From: Serripes groenlandicus
Lineage: Eukaryota; Mollusca; Bivalvia; Cardiida; Cardiidae
Direction: 5' to 3'
DNA: 64,000 nucleotides
Assembly (NCBI GenBank): GCA_031761405.1
Contig: JASEVX010000011.1
Location: 22,150,003-22,214,002 of the forward strand
A program made the position numbers and the translations under genes. Under the pieces are notes generated by a model, which searched no databases, had not been told where the DNA came from, and saw nothing but the letters and a program-made list of their open reading frames with translations. Below, piece by piece: positions 1-12,935 of this stretch (position 1 is the first letter of the stretch; every line of letters starts with the position of its first letter).

Positions 1-69
1 CAGTGTTGGCCCGATTGTGTGCAAAAAGATGGGAGCCATCTTCAGTTAGTGATTTCTTTCTTGCATAAA

Positions 70-250
70 ACTCTGCGTAATGTATCAATCCATATCAGCC
101 TGTGCAGGTTAATCTGGGCCGACACTTTCCGTCTCAGGGGGATAGATTAATGATTCCTGAAACAGAAAATCAACAGGAGGCGACAAATGTCTGCCCGGAA
201 TAGCCTGCGCGGAATGATTAGGCTGTCCGGGTCGATACTTTACGCAGAGT
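70..250. mobile_element. Short TIR element (MITE-like)
   Basis: The ends ACTCTGCGTAATGTATC and GATACTTTACGCAGAGT are inverted repeats with one mismatch over 17 bp. The interior has the 'CAGCCTGTGCAGGTTAATCT' type sequence common in mollusc intergenic DNA. No coding capacity and no clear target duplication. Confidence 0.6.
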
Positions 251-1235
251 CCACAGTGATGGTTGTCTCGTGCAACGGCTCATTTGTTCAGTCCTCACCG
301 ATAGTGGGCGTCCAGGAGTTGCATGTCGCATATCTTCTTTAGGAATCGGATTCTTCAAAACTCTTGACAACTTTCTGTATCTGTTTAATACGTTTAAAAC
401 TGTCCCACGTCAGAGTCGGTTGTTTTCATTGTTTTCGCCACCGTTTTAACCCAATACTCCACATGACATTGTCAAAGGTCGTCTGTTTTACAATCATCAG
501 ACGAACAATTTCAACAATCTATAAAACTGAAAGATTTTTAGGCCTATTGATAAAGAGTTGAAAATATTGTGTTAAAAGGTGAAAGCGCTCGTTTTGAGCA
601 ATTTCACCTTTTATTGCAATGTTTTTAAAAGTCAATGTTCAATGACAGGTGTCAAATGCCGCATGTGTGAAGTAATGGTTAAGTGGTCGATCTACTTTCG
701 TAGTACAGCTTTACAACTTCACAGCACTCTTTAAATAGTCGGTGCCGTCTTGAAAATAAGCCCACAGGAAATGACATCATTTATTACATTAATATTTTTT
801 TCCTGTACTTTTTACATTGGTGAAAAATAATAATTTATTTACTTCAAAATGATGCATAATTAGTTCGTTTATATTAAAATAATACAATACTATAACAATT
901 GTTTTATAATGACAATATTAAGAAACACCCTGTATATATATATGTCCGTTATGTGGATGTGTGGGTGTAAGGTGTTATATAGTGTAATGCAATGCTTCTT
1001 TAAATGTGTGTGTATTGTATTTAAATGACCGAAAGGATCTTTTATTTGTTTATTAAAATATTATTTCATATTCTAACGTTTTTATACGTCATGTATTATA
1101 CTGTCAACTACCTTGTTTGTTTAATATTAAATTTGATTCTTATTGAATTTCCGATTTTGGCATCATTAAAAGTTATATTTACATAAAATTACGTGGGGAT
1201 ACCTTCCTAGTTTTTAGTCAGAAGATGTCTTTTGT
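251..1235. other. AT-rich stretch without recognisable features
   Basis: No exon, RNA gene or repeat family I can name. Open frames here are short and carry no recognisable motif. Confidence 0.5.
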
Positions 1236-1700
1236 CCTATATCACATATACAAACAAAAGCACCACCTGCGGGTGCCTGACATCAGCATGGCTCTGTGGA
1301 ATCTGATAGAGAGTCACCCAAGGAATATTTCTACCAAATTATTTGAAAATCGGCCTTACAATTTCGGAGGAGAAGATTTTTTTTTAAGTTTTCACTTTAG
1401 CCATATAAGGCAAAATAGCCGCGGTCCTAGTTTTCGAGCAATCAACATGGCTTAAAGGAATCTGATAGAGGGTCACCCTAGGAACATTTATCCAACAATA
1501 TTTGAAAATCGTCCAGACACTTTAGGAAGAGAGATTTTTGTTTTTGGTTGCCATGGAAACCAGAATTTTGCATGGATCCAACAAATTTGAAGGAATTTAG
1601 GAGAGGATGCTTCCTATGAAGTTTCATCCCAATTTGCCAAGTGGTTAGGTAAGTCGTTTGAAGCAAACAGTTGATGCACGGATGCACCCACGAAGGACAA
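1236..1700 (+). repeat. Degenerate tandem-core element, two units
   Basis: Two diverged units with the phrases 'GGAATCTGATAGAG' and 'CCATGGAAACCAGAATT' that also build the 26444-27854 array. This is not coding, even though a frame stays open across one unit. Confidence 0.6.
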
Positions 1701-1764
1701 TTCGCCACATCTGGATGTGACATAAGCTCGACTGGCTTTCAGCCATTGGAGCAAAAAAATAAAG

Positions 1765-2567
1765 AAACTATGTCCAATTCTCAAAACCTACCAAAATACA
1801 TCAAAATTGATGTTTCCCCCCCCCCCCCCCCCCAAAAAAAAACCAGGCCTGCTCAGCATCTTTATCATACTATGTGAAGAAGGGTATTCGATGAACAAGT
1901 TTTGCAAGTTTCAAAGTAATAGGTTTGATAGTTTCCATATAAGTGACCTAAACGCAAAACCAATACCGCCAATTCTCAAAATCAACCAAAATACATCAAA
2001 ATTGATATTTTTACCCCAAAAAACAGGCCACACTCAGCATCTTTAGCATACAATGTGATGAAGGGTATTAGATGAACAGGTTTTCCAAGTAATAGGTTTG
2101 ATAGTTTCCATGTAAGTGATCTAAACGCAAAACTTAACCAACACCGCCAATTCTCAAAATCAACCAAAATACATCAAAATTGATATTTTTACCCCAAAAA
2201 ACAAACCATACTCAGCATCTTTAGCATACAATGTGAAGAAGGGTATTAGATGAACAAGTTTTCCAAGTAATAGGTCTGATAGTTTCCATGTCAGTGACTT
2301 AAACGCAAAACTTAACCAACACCGCTAATTCTCAAAATCAACCAAAATACATCAAAATTTATGTATTTTTACCCCGAAAAACAGGCCACTCAGTATCTTT
2401 AGCATACAATGTGAAGAAGGGTATTAGATGAACAAGTTTTCCAAGTTTCAAAGTATTAGGTTTGATAGTTTCCATGTAAGTGACCTAAATGCAAAAACGC
2501 CGCCGCCGACGATCAAGTGACGACAATAGCTTGTTTGTTCCCAAAAATAAATCAGACAAGCTAAAAA
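1765..2567 (+). repeat. Tandem-core element, about four 180-bp units
   Basis: Four imperfect copies of a unit containing 'ATACATCAAAATTGAT' and 'GATAGTTTCCATGTAAGTGA', followed by GCCGCCGCCGACGA and an AGCTTGT...ACAAGCT end with CTAAAAA. A homopolymer run of C then A at about 1815-1843 sits in the first unit. Confidence 0.7.
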
Positions 2568-2621
2568 CCAGTCTCCACAGTGCACAGATAATAAATATTT
2601 TTTCATGTTGATTTCATCAAT

Positions 2622-2816
2622 GTTCAGTTATATCACTGTCTTTCCTTGGTAAGCTACCAGTACTACTGGTCCATTTATCCCAACACCAGCAAACCTGAGT
2701 GCCTAGGTGGGAAAGCCAATGCTTCCATTTTTAAAGTCTTTGGTATGACCCTGTCGGGGATTGAACCCGCAACCTCCTGCACCAGAGGCACACCCTCTAC
2801 CACTACACCACGAGCA
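2622..2816 (-). repeat. tRNA-derived SINE, family V
   Basis: Minus-strand copy. GGTTGCGGGTTCAATCCC-type B box lies at about 2755-2775, and the body carries the palindromic CCAGTACTACTGGTCC motif at about 2655-2672. Same family at 5960, 15335, 19905, 37528, 46697, 62338 and 63490. Confidence 0.75.
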
Positions 2817-2959
2817 TTTACAATTCTAAAACGTATCTACACATTTTCGAGTGCAGTGGACTGAATAATGTCTTCACATTCAAAATTAACAAGATCCCTG
2901 GGCCAAAATAATTTTTAAAAAAAGAATGCTTGGACCACCTTGGAATATGTGTGTTCACA

Positions 2960-4056
2960 AGGATTTTTCTTATAGATTGAATGAAAAAATGTTACCGTGT
3001 ACCGGAACTGACTCAAATTTTGTTGCAGATTAATGTTTTGCTGATTGAATTGGATGATAAAATGTGGCATCTAATGTATTAACAAAAATATTTCTAACAC
3101 CAATTTTAATTTCTTATCTAATTACCTAGTTTTTGACCCCAACTGACCCAATTTTAAACCCGACTTGGATTTGATGGAGATAAATTTTCTTATGAATTTT
3201 CATGAAGATTGGTTGAAAAATGTGGCACAAGGCTTTTCTTAAATTTGACCAAGTGAATTATTCTTTGACCCCACATGACTCAGTTTTGAATCTTCTGATG
3301 AACCCTGATGATGATTTGGTGAAAAATGAGTGTTCACTAAGTATTATATAAACCATGATATATAGTACATAGATCAATTGGACATAACTGGTATTTTTGA
3401 GGCAATCCTAATTTAACATGATGCAATTTAAAACTTCTCTTAGATATCATGTGGACAAACATTCTGACAAAGTTTCAAGCTGCTGAAGCCAAATTGAGGT
3501 ATCTAGTGTTAACATGACTTTTCTCAAATTTGGCCTTGTGACCTAGTTTGTGACATGACCTGACCAATTTTCGAATTTACCCTAGATATTACCAAGACAA
3601 ACATTCTGACAAAGTTTCAACATGCTCAAGTTAAAACTCCCCATGTGTTAATAAGATTTTTCTCAAATTTCACCTATTGACCCAGCTTTTGACTGGCCAT
3701 GACCCATATGCAAACTAAGCATAAATATCATTAAGACAAACAGTCTGACAAAGTTCCAACATGCTCAAGTTAAAAATATGATCTCTTAGAGAGTAAACAA
3801 GATTTCCATTCAGTCGGAACTTGTTACCTAGTTTTTTTTACCCCATATGACCCAGTTCAGAACATGGCCAAGATTTGTTGGAGATGATTGTTCGGATAAA
3901 TTTTCATGAAGTCTGGATGCAAATGCTACCTGTAGAGTGCTTACAAGGCAATTGTTGATGTTGTGTGATGAACGATGCATAACAGACAGACAATGGACAA
4001 AGGGGTATCACAATAGCGCACCTTGAGCACTTCGTACTAATGTGACCTAAAAATTA
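2960..4056 (+). repeat. Old tandem-core element
   Basis: Diverged units with 'GACCTAGTTTTTGACC' and 'GACAAACATTCTGACAAAG', ending in ACAGACAGACAATGGAC and a CACCTTGAGCACTTCGT cap with CTAAAAA at about 4046. Related to the fresher arrays at 21533 and 30718. Confidence 0.65.
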
Positions 4057-4156
4057 ACGAGACTTTTAATTCTTGAAAACTTTATGAAACTATAACATTT
4101 TGTCAACTTTCAAACAAAAATACTGACTGAAAATTAATCCAAGAATATATAATCAG

Positions 4157-6735
4157 TTAAACCCTTTCCCACAAACAACTAATCTGCATCAGACAACTTT
4201 GAACCCATCTAGACAAAACTATGAAAAATCTGTATATGCAAGTGCAATCATTCAGTAAGGTTGAAAACATTGTGGCAAAAGGAGAAGTTGCTCATTAGGA
4301 GCAATTACTGTTCTTGTCACAATGCTTTCAAAAATTGTCTGCTCCTTTTCAAACATGCAGATGCTTTTTGACGTACTTGCAGATGAAGATTTTAGAAAAT
4401 ATATGAGCAATTTCTCCCTTTGCCACAATGTTTACAACTCGATTCAATAATGATAGCAGCCTGAAACTCCATATTCTTAACCCTTTTCCCACATACAACA
4501 AATCTGCAGCATTCCACTTTAAAAACATCTGGGCAAAAATATCGATATCAAGCTTTTCAATATTTTTGTTTAAAATGTGGGAAAGGGTTAAACTCATTTT
4601 CAATTACAAAAAGAAACAGACTTGAACGACCTTCTTGTAATCATAACCAATCTACAAACACTGTGTTCATGACTAGATGGCAAAATGGAAAACCATGTTC
4701 GGATTAGGAGGTCAGGCCTCAATTCCATCAACGTTACTTAAGAGAGTATTTTAAAAATTTTGATCCGCTAAAAACATAACATAACATCAAAACATTTAAC
4801 ATAATATAAGGTTCTGTGTAATATCAGTTAGTTTTTTTACAAGAAGTTGGGGTTGGAATATATGGAATGTAAAAAGTCGTTTTTGAAATCGATATAAATT
4901 TAAGTTTTAAGCATATTGAAAACATTAATAAAACGGCCAAATAATTCATTTCTAAACAAGTATTGTCAGTCAGCGAGCTTAGTATTTATGTCTACCTAAC
5001 CATTTACTTAAAACATGATGAATTATACTTTAAGTATTTTTAAGTTTTACTAAGCGCTTGGTGGAATTGGACCCTGGGTATTCACTGGTCACAAATTCTT
5101 AACCATTTCCAACTGATACAGATGCGTCAAAATTTAAAGCCATGTGGGAAAAGGGTTACGTTGTTGTTTGCCCATGACATGGATCAAAGTGTATTCATTG
5201 AATTTATCGAGAGCAGGAAAGTAACAATGAACACAGAATGTTAACCCTTCCCATATATACAAGCTTTCTGCCATCCTTAGCAGTAGAGGTGTTTTTAAAT
5301 TTATTAAATTAATGTTCTCTCATTTAGAGAGTTTCTATACTTTTAACTTTTATGTTTTCAAAGTCATCTCGTGCAGCTTTGGAAAGGGTTAACTTCCAAT
5401 AACTCTGAAAAAACAAAATCATATGCATTTCCTGCATACATTTTTAACAAATGATAAATTGCTTAATCCATGAACAAGATTAGTGCCAGAATCTCATATG
5501 ACAGTTGGCTAAATTTCACCAATAAACCTTTGCCCCAAATCTGCAGCAGACCACTTTGAAAACATACAAGTTCAACTCTCTATAAATTAAAGAGCAATTA
5601 TAGAATAAATTTGAAAATAATTGTGGCAAAAGGAGAAATTGCTCATTGTTTTCAAAAGTTGTCTGCTGCAGAGGTGTCAGAAAGTGTCTGTATGTGGGAA
5701 AGGGTCAAGGGGGGATACAACTCAAGAGTGTGTAAAAGATCCATATGGTTATCACACTTGGACCAGATAATATGCCAACTATAAACATTGTGATTAAGTT
5801 TTGTGATGACAGACTTAGGATTGTTCAAGGGCCTGCAAAGAACAGAAGCTTTAGTTATAGATTTGAACACAGGATTAAAATAATTACAATATACATAATC
5901 ATTACTTGTTTTGTTTGCTTTTGTATTGTTTGAGAGTTGTTTTATGATGCTTTTAACATTATTTCAGTCATACCATGGTATTTCCTGATTTAATCACTGG
6001 TACTACAGATATTCTTTATTCTGGACACTGCTTATAATGCTTTACCCACAACCCTTTGGTGTGACCTGATTGGGGATCGAACCCTGGTCCCTTGCTTCAA
6101 AGGTTTTTCCAAGAGGAAGACGATTTACAGAATTGACAAACAAAAAGTAGGCTTATTTCCCCAAGTGAATGGCATAACTGCACAGTATCTAGTTACATAA
6201 TTGACAAAATAAACATAGGCTTATTTCCCAAAGTTAAGGGCATAACTGCACAGTATCTAGTGACCTTTCTCTCATTACTTTTAACCCTTTCCCATATACA
6301 ACACATCTTTAGCAGAGGACTTTGAAAGTGATGAGAAATTTCTCCTTTTCTGGCAACAATGTTTTGTAATCTGCTATCTGAGACGTCAAAAGTTGTTTGC
6401 AATAGGGATAAAGGATAATTTGGAGACTGTGCTGAAAAAAATTAACAAGAAGAATAAGTTCTCTTTCTTGATACATTATTTTAAAATAAAGCTTTGTTTG
6501 GTTGTAGTGTGCATAGGTAATCCCACTATAGAAATAAATCTAAATTGTCCATCATATAAACATGATTTGACTTACCGGAAGTAGAGGAATTTGAAAACAT
6601 TGTGAGAAATGAGTAATTGCTTATAATAAACATATTTTAATTTTTCTCGACATCGTTTTCCATGACTGACTAAAAACTGATCATTTGTGAACCCTCTCCC
6701 ACTATACAACATATCTACAGCAGACAACTTAAAAC
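4157..6735. repeat. Cluster of degraded CCCTTTCCC MITE copies
   Basis: Fragments and deletion derivatives at about 4157-4375, 4477-4591 (TTAA both ends, 115 bp), 5096-5158, 5241-5392 (TTAA both ends), 5528-5708, 6282-6412 and 6580-6735. They are recognised by CCCTTTCCC-type ends, CTGCAGCAGAC blocks and the GAAATTGCTC centre. A partial family V SINE lies at about 5960-6110. No gene seen. Confidence 0.65.
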
Positions 6736-7330
6736 AAGAGGGCCAAGATGGCCCTAAATCGATCACCTGAATGATAGTTAATTAGAAGCAAATATTTAAC
6801 TGCAAATATCTGTGAAAATTTGGTCAGGAGTTCAAATGAAACTGCAGGGAGTGGACACTCAGTTAAAGAAATAGTTTATCAGTAAAAGCCCTTTAATAAG
6901 AATGGAATTATAAAGTTTTGTCATTTTTACACCTTTTCTGATGCCGCTTTGCTGCCCTGTTTGTCAACGAAATCAATATGGCTTGAACAGTTTTTGTAGA
7001 GAGTCACCCAAAGAACATTTCTGCCAAAATATCTTGGAATCTGACAAATGGATTATGGAGATGGAGGTTTTTAAAGTTTGGGTATTTTCCTCAATTTCTG
7101 ATGCCGCAGCAACAAAAGTTCTACACAGAATGTAAGTCTTTGAACAATTTTGTAAGAGGACCATCAATGGAACATTCCTGTGAAGTAACGGTGAAATTGG
7201 TCGAGTGGAATGGTAGGAGTTGTCATTTGTAGCTAAAAGTTAAATTTACCCCTTTTGTGAGGTTGCTATGATTTTGTAACCAATCAATACGGCTTGAACA
7301 AATTAAGTAGAGGATCACTGAAGTAAGATT
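6733..7330 (+). repeat. Tandem-core element, left part, interrupted at 7331
   Basis: Starts AACAAGAGGGCCAAGATGGC, a cap with a GGGCC/GGCCC hairpin, followed by units like those at 47631 and 9919. It is split by the TIR element 7331-9611; its continuation 'CAATTTTCTTAATATCAGAC' resumes after 9611, as the uninterrupted relative near 48040 shows. Confidence 0.65.
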
Positions 7331-9611
7331 CATGCTTACCAACCCTTCAGATTCAATCGTAAGTCTCACGATTTGAAGGGCGTAACCCCACCCCCACGAT
7401 CGTGAGGGAGAAACTCACGATTTTTGAAAATTCGAAAATTTCAAAAAAAACTAGAACTATCACTGAATGTGATTAATACCCCCGAACGCCGCCCTGATAG
7501 GAAAGGTTGTGAAATATTTAGAAACCCCACCTTAAAAGGACAATGTTATGGATCGGGTTATTCTTGTTTTGTTCATTTTTGGATAACAAAGGGCAATAAC
7601 TCTGTAATTATGTAAAGTAGAGTTATGGTTCTTGTACACTGCACTTCCTCTGATTATGCTCTACCGTTGTATGTAGTTTTATTAGATTCCATCTGTTAGT
7701 TATTAAATAATTCTCCGGACAAGAAAAAGTAACATAGGGCAATAACTCTGTATTTAGGTAAAATAGAGTTATGGTTCCTGTACACCGCACTTCCTCTCAA
7801 TGTGTTGTATCATCCTATGATGTTTTATTAAATTCCAACAATTAGTTTTAAAGTTATGCTCCGGACATGACTCTACGAACAAGAAAAAGTAACAAAGGGT
7901 AATAACTCTGTAATTATGTAAAGTAGAGTTATAGTTCTTGTACACTACACTTCCTCTGATTATGCTCTACCATTGTATGTAGTTTTATTAGATTCCATCT
8001 GTTAGTTATTAAGTAATTTTCTGGACAAGAAAAAGTAACAAAGGGCAATAACTCTGTATTTAGGTAAATTAGAGTTATGGTTCCTGTATACTGCACTTCC
8101 TCTCAATGTGTTGTATCATCCTATGATGTTTTATTAAATTCCAACAATTAGTTTTAAAGTTATGCTCCGGACAAGACTCTACGAACAAGAAAAAGTAACA
8201 AAGGGCAATAACTCTGTAATTATGTAAATTAGAGTTATGGTTCTTGTACACTGCACTTCCTCTGATTATGCTCTACCATTGTATGCAGTCTTATTATATT
8301 CCATCTGTTAGTTATCAAGTAATTCTCCGGACAAGAAAAAGTAACAAAGGGCAATAACTCTGTATTTAGATAAAATAGAGTTATGGTTCCTGTACACCGC
8401 ACTTCCTCTCAATGTGTTGTTTCATCCTATGAAGTTTTATTAAATTCCAACAATTAGTTTTAAAGTTATGCTCCGGACAAGACTCTACGAACAAGAAAAA
8501 GTAACAAAGGGCAATAACTCTGTAATTATGTAAATTAGAATTATGGTTCTTGTACACTGCACTTCCTCTGATTATGCTCTACCATTGTATGTAGTTTTAT
8601 TAGATTCCATCTGTTAGTTATTAAGTAATTCTCCGGACAAGAAAAAGTAACAAAGGGCAATAACTCTGTATTTAGATAAAATAGAGTTATGGTTCTTGTA
8701 CACCGCACTTCCTCTCAATGTGTTGTATCATCCTATGAAGTTTTATTAAATTCCAACAATTTGTTTTAAAGTTATGCTTCGGACAAGACTCTACGAATAA
8801 GAAAAAGTAACAAAGGGCAATAACTCTGTAATTATGTAAATTAGAGTTATGGTTCTTGTATACTGCACTTCCTCTCATTATGCTCTACCATTGTATGTAG
8901 TTTTATTATATTCCATCTGTTAGTTATTAAGTAATTCTCCGGACAAGAAAAAGTAACAAAGGGCAATAACTCTGTATTTAGGTAAAATAGAGTTATGGTT
9001 CCTGTACACTGCACTTCCTCTCAATGTGTTGTATCATCCTATGAAGTTTTATTAAATTCCAACAATTAGTTTTAAAGTTATGCTCCGGACAAGGAAAATC
9101 GCAACGGACCAACCGACCGACCGACCGACCGACCGACCAACCACAGGGTGACTCCAATATACCCCCTCTAAACTTCGTTTATCGGGGGTATAAAAATTCA
9201 AAAGTATGTCTATAAATTAAATTGTTTTTTTATTTTCTTGGATGTAATATGAAAGTCTTTGACATAACAGACAACTTGCGTGAGTTTCTAGTTAACCACA
9301 GTTAAAACATTTCTAAATATCAAAGGACAGATTTGAAAACATGCCAAAATAATACTTAAATGCTAATATACAGTTGAAAATAATCTGTTTAATAGAAAAC
9401 ATTCTCAAAATGAGTATTTTTACTTATTTTCCTATAATAAATATTTAAAGTATTGTACATGTATCCCTGCATAGTTATCTAAATTCCGTTCTATTGTGAA
9501 CATTTCTACTGTTAAATTCATGGCGCTGAAAATCTCCCCCTTCAAACCCAAATCCCCCACTTTGAGATTATGAAACTCCCCCTTGAGGATGAGAAAAGGT
9601 TGGTAAGCATG
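7331..9611. mobile_element. 2.3-kb element with CATGCTTACCAACC terminal inverted repeats
   Basis: Left end CATGCTTACCAACCCTT and right end AAAAGGTTGGTAAGCATG are inverted repeats, with AAGATT directly repeated outside both. The inside holds a tandem array (7470-9196). No transposase frame, so non-autonomous. Confidence 0.6.
7470..9196 (+). repeat. Tandem-core element, alternating 150-bp units
   Basis: About ten units of 150 bp in two alternating types (CTCTGATTATGCTCTACC and CTCTCAATGTGTTGTATC), all with 'GGGCAATAACTCTGTA'. It ends in (GACC)n at about 9110-9137. The 5' ATACCCCCGA near 7482 pairs with the 3' TCGGGGGTAT near 9185. Carried inside 7331-9611. Confidence 0.75.
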
Positions 9612-9651
9612 AAGATTCCTACTCAATTTTCTTAATATCAGACAAGAACTT

Positions 9652-9918
9652 AAAACAAGAGCACCGCATACGGCACAGACGCTCGACTGATAGAAACTAG
9701 AATGGAGTGCTCCCCGGAGCACGTGTGTCACCTGTTGGGGCCTTGTCAGAAAATTTTAATTTTTGACAGAAAAGGGGCAATAACTCTGATATAAAAATAA
9801 TTGGATTATCCCCCTTTTGTGAAACCATCACAAAGATTGATATAAACATTTGTCAGAATCCTTTGAGTAGAAAAAAAGTTATTTGAAAACGTGACGGACA
9901 GACGCCGGACAAAAAAAA
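9652..9918 (+). repeat. Short capped repeat element
   Basis: Starts AACAAGAGCACCGCATACGG, includes GGAGTGCTCCCCGGAGCAC (hairpin) and ends in GACGGACAGACGCCGGAC plus A-run. A solo copy of the hairpin part is at 46791-46882. Confidence 0.6.
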
Positions 9919-10530
9919 ACAAGAGGGCCAAGATGGCCCTAAATCGATCACCTAATTGATAGTAAATTAGTAGCAAATATTTAACTGCAAATATCTGGGA
10001 AAATGTTATCAGGGAGTGCAAATGAAACTGCAAGGAGTGGACACTTCTCAAGAAACAGCTTATCAGTAAAGGCCATTTATATCTTGAAATCTAACAAGAA
10101 CAAGAAGTTTTTGTCATTTTGCTCCTTTCTTGCTGCCCTGTTTTTCAACGAAATCAATATGGCTTCAACAGTTTATTTAGAGGGTCACTTAAGGAACATT
10201 TCTACCAAATTATCTTGCAATCGCGCAAGTAGATTATGGAGGAAAAGGATTTTAAAATTTGGGTATTTTTCTCACTTTCTGATGCCGCAGCAACCAAAGT
10301 TCTCAATGGAATTTAAATCTTTTGAACAATTTTGAAAGAGGACCACCAAAGTCTATTGGAATGGTAGGAGTTGGTTGCCATTTGTAGCTAAAAGTTCAAT
10401 TTACCCTTTTTGTGATGACGCCTGGTTGATATGATTGTGAAACCAATCAAAACGCCTTAAACAAATTAAATAGAGGATCATTACAGTAAGATTCTTATTA
10501 TATTTTTTTAAAATCAGACAAACACTTTCA
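9919..10530 (+). repeat. Tandem-core element, truncated
   Basis: 5' cap AACAAGAGGGCCAAGATGGC and body like 6733-7330 and 47631-48060. It stops where the next element starts. Confidence 0.6.
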
Positions 10531-10531
10531 T

Positions 10532-12034
10532 AACAAGAGGCCCATGAGGGCCTATGCTCTACTGGTATGGTTCTTTGGTCATTTTCAATCCAGAGCATGT
10601 ATGTATGGTGAAGATCGGATAGTAAATGGAGGCTCTTTTGTGTTCACAAGCTGTATTATAGCAATTTGTACAATTTCATGGACCATAATCCAGTCTTGCA
10701 TGGGCGGATCTGGCTGATTTTCAAAAGGAACCAAGCTCTCATCAATATTTAACTACTATCTAAGTTTGGTGAAGATCAGATAGTAAATGGAGCCTCTATT
10801 GTGTTCACATGCTCAATTATAGCAATTTAGAGAATTTCAAGGGCCATAATCCAGTCTTGCATGGGCGGATCTGGCTGGTTTACGAAAGGAACCGAGCTCT
10901 CATGGATATCTTACTACTGTATAAGTTTGGTTGAGATACAATCAAAAGTGAAGACTGTATCTTGTTAACAAGCTCTTTTATAGCAATTTTGACCATTTCA
11001 ATGGCCATAATCCAGTCATGCATGGGCGGATCTGGCTGGTTTTCGAAAGGAACCGAGCTCTCATGGATATCTAACTACTGTATAAGTTTGGTAGAGATAC
11101 AATCAAAAGTGAAGACTGTATCGTGTTAACAAGCTTTTTTATAGCAATTTTGACCATTTCAAGGGCCATAATCCAGTCATGCATGGGCGGAACTGGCTGG
11201 TTTTCGAAAGGAACCGAGCTCTCATGGATATCTTACTACTGTATAAGTTTGGTTGAGATACAATCAAAAGTGAAGACTGTATCTTGTTAACAAGCTCTTT
11301 TATAGCAATTTTGACCATTTCAATGGCCATAATCCAGTCATGCATGGGCGGATCTGGCTGGTTTTCGAAAGGAACCGAGCTCTCATGGATATCTAACTAC
11401 TGTATAAGTTTGGTTGAGATACAATCAAAAGTGAAGACTGTATCGTGTTAACAAGCTCTTTTATAGCAATTTTGACCATTTCAAGGGCCATAATCCAGTC
11501 ATGCATTGGCGGAACTGGCTGGTTTTCGAAAGGAACCGAGCTCTCATGGATATCTAACTACTGTATAAGTTTAGTTGAGATACAATCAAAAGTGAAGACT
11601 GTATCGTGTTAACAAGCTCTTTTATAGCAATTTTGACCATTTCAAGGGCCATAATCCAGTCATGCATGGGCGGATCTGGCTGGTTTTCGAAAGGAACCGA
11701 GTTCTCATGAATATCTAACTACTGTATAAGTTTGGTTGAGATACAATCAAAAGTGAAGACTGTATCGTGTTAACAAGCTCTTTTATAGCAATTTTGACTA
11801 TTTCAAGGGCCATAATCCAGTCATGCATGGGCGGATCTGGCTGGTTTTCGAAAGGAACCGAGCTCTCATGGATATCTAACTACTGTATAAGTTTGGTTGA
11901 GATACAATCAAAAGTGAAGACTGTATCGTGTTAACAAGAAATTGTTTACGGACGCACGGACGGACGCACGCACGCACAGACAAATCGCCACGACATAAGC
12001 CCTTCTGGCCTTTGGCCAGTAGAGCTAATAAAAA
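10532..12034 (+). repeat. Tandem-core element, about eight 161-bp units
   Basis: Cap AACAAGAGGCCCATGAGGGC, then CTCTACTGG at 10557-10565. Eight or so units of 161 bp with 'CATGGGCGGATCTGGCTGG'. Then ACGG-type microsatellite (GGACGGACGCACGC), hairpin CTGGCC-TTT-GGCCAG, CCAGTAGAG at 12016-12024 and CTAA. Same family at 33860-34944 and 55592-56295. Confidence 0.8.
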
Positions 12035-12103
12035 CTAAAACAAGAAACAATGCATAACCACAAAATCAAAGGTGACATTTTCCTTTAGCGACAGTGACTT
12101 AAA

Positions 12104-12594
12104 TGACTGTAATCCCGTCCCACATACACCAAATCTGCAGATAACTTTGAAAGCATCTTGGTAAAAACAGGAAAAATCTCTATAGAAGTGAAAACATTGT
12201 GGCAACTTCATGAGCAACTTCTCCTTTTGCCACAATGTTTTTAAAAGTCGACTGCTGCATAGGCGTTAAAAAACATCTGTTGAAGGGAATGGGTTAATAG
12301 GAAACGACTGCACATCGACATCATCATTCTAATAACCATTTTTCAACTTTGTTCAAAACCTAGTGGACCCTTTACCAAATACATGTACAACAAATATGCA
12401 GCAGACGACTTTTGATAACAAAATGCAAAAACTGCAGAAATTCAAGTTAAATAGAAGTATAATTATTGAATAGAGTTATAAGCATTATGGCAAAAGGAGA
12501 AGTTACTCATTGTGATAAGCAATGTCTTCTTTTGCCACATTGTTTTCAAAAGTCAAGATGCATCAGAAGGTGTCTGTAAGTGGGAAAGGGTTAA
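12104..12594. repeat. Two MITE copies (CCCTTTCCC family, diverged)
   Basis: About 12104-12297 and 12364-12594, each with CTGCAG near both ends and GAAGTTACTC/GAGCAACTTC-type centres; the second ends AAGTGGGAAAGGGTTAA. Confidence 0.65.
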
Positions 12595-12935
12595 AAAGAC
12601 TGACTAGAGAGTATAAGAATGCAATTTCTAACAATTTTATTGTAAAAACCTAAAACAGTTTTTATTCCAAACAGGTGTTACAAATCCTCTTACATATTTT
12701 AACATATTTTAACACAGTTTACCAACTGTTTACCCGATATGAAATTTAAAAACTCTTCTTATTTTAGAAGCGTCCTAAGATCAAAAGATTTGCAAGCTAC
12801 AAATGAATGAGTAAGTGTCAATGAAATAGAGAAGGGATATCTATGTGTCTAACAGCCAAGGCAGGTAACACAAAAAATTATCAAGATCCTACAAAATCGG
12901 ACATTTCATTTTGATATGGAAGTGAAAACAATGTA

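Noticed and set aside
1815..1843. Poly-proline protein across the C/A homopolymer
   Set aside because: Low-complexity run within a tandem repeat, open by chance in two frames.
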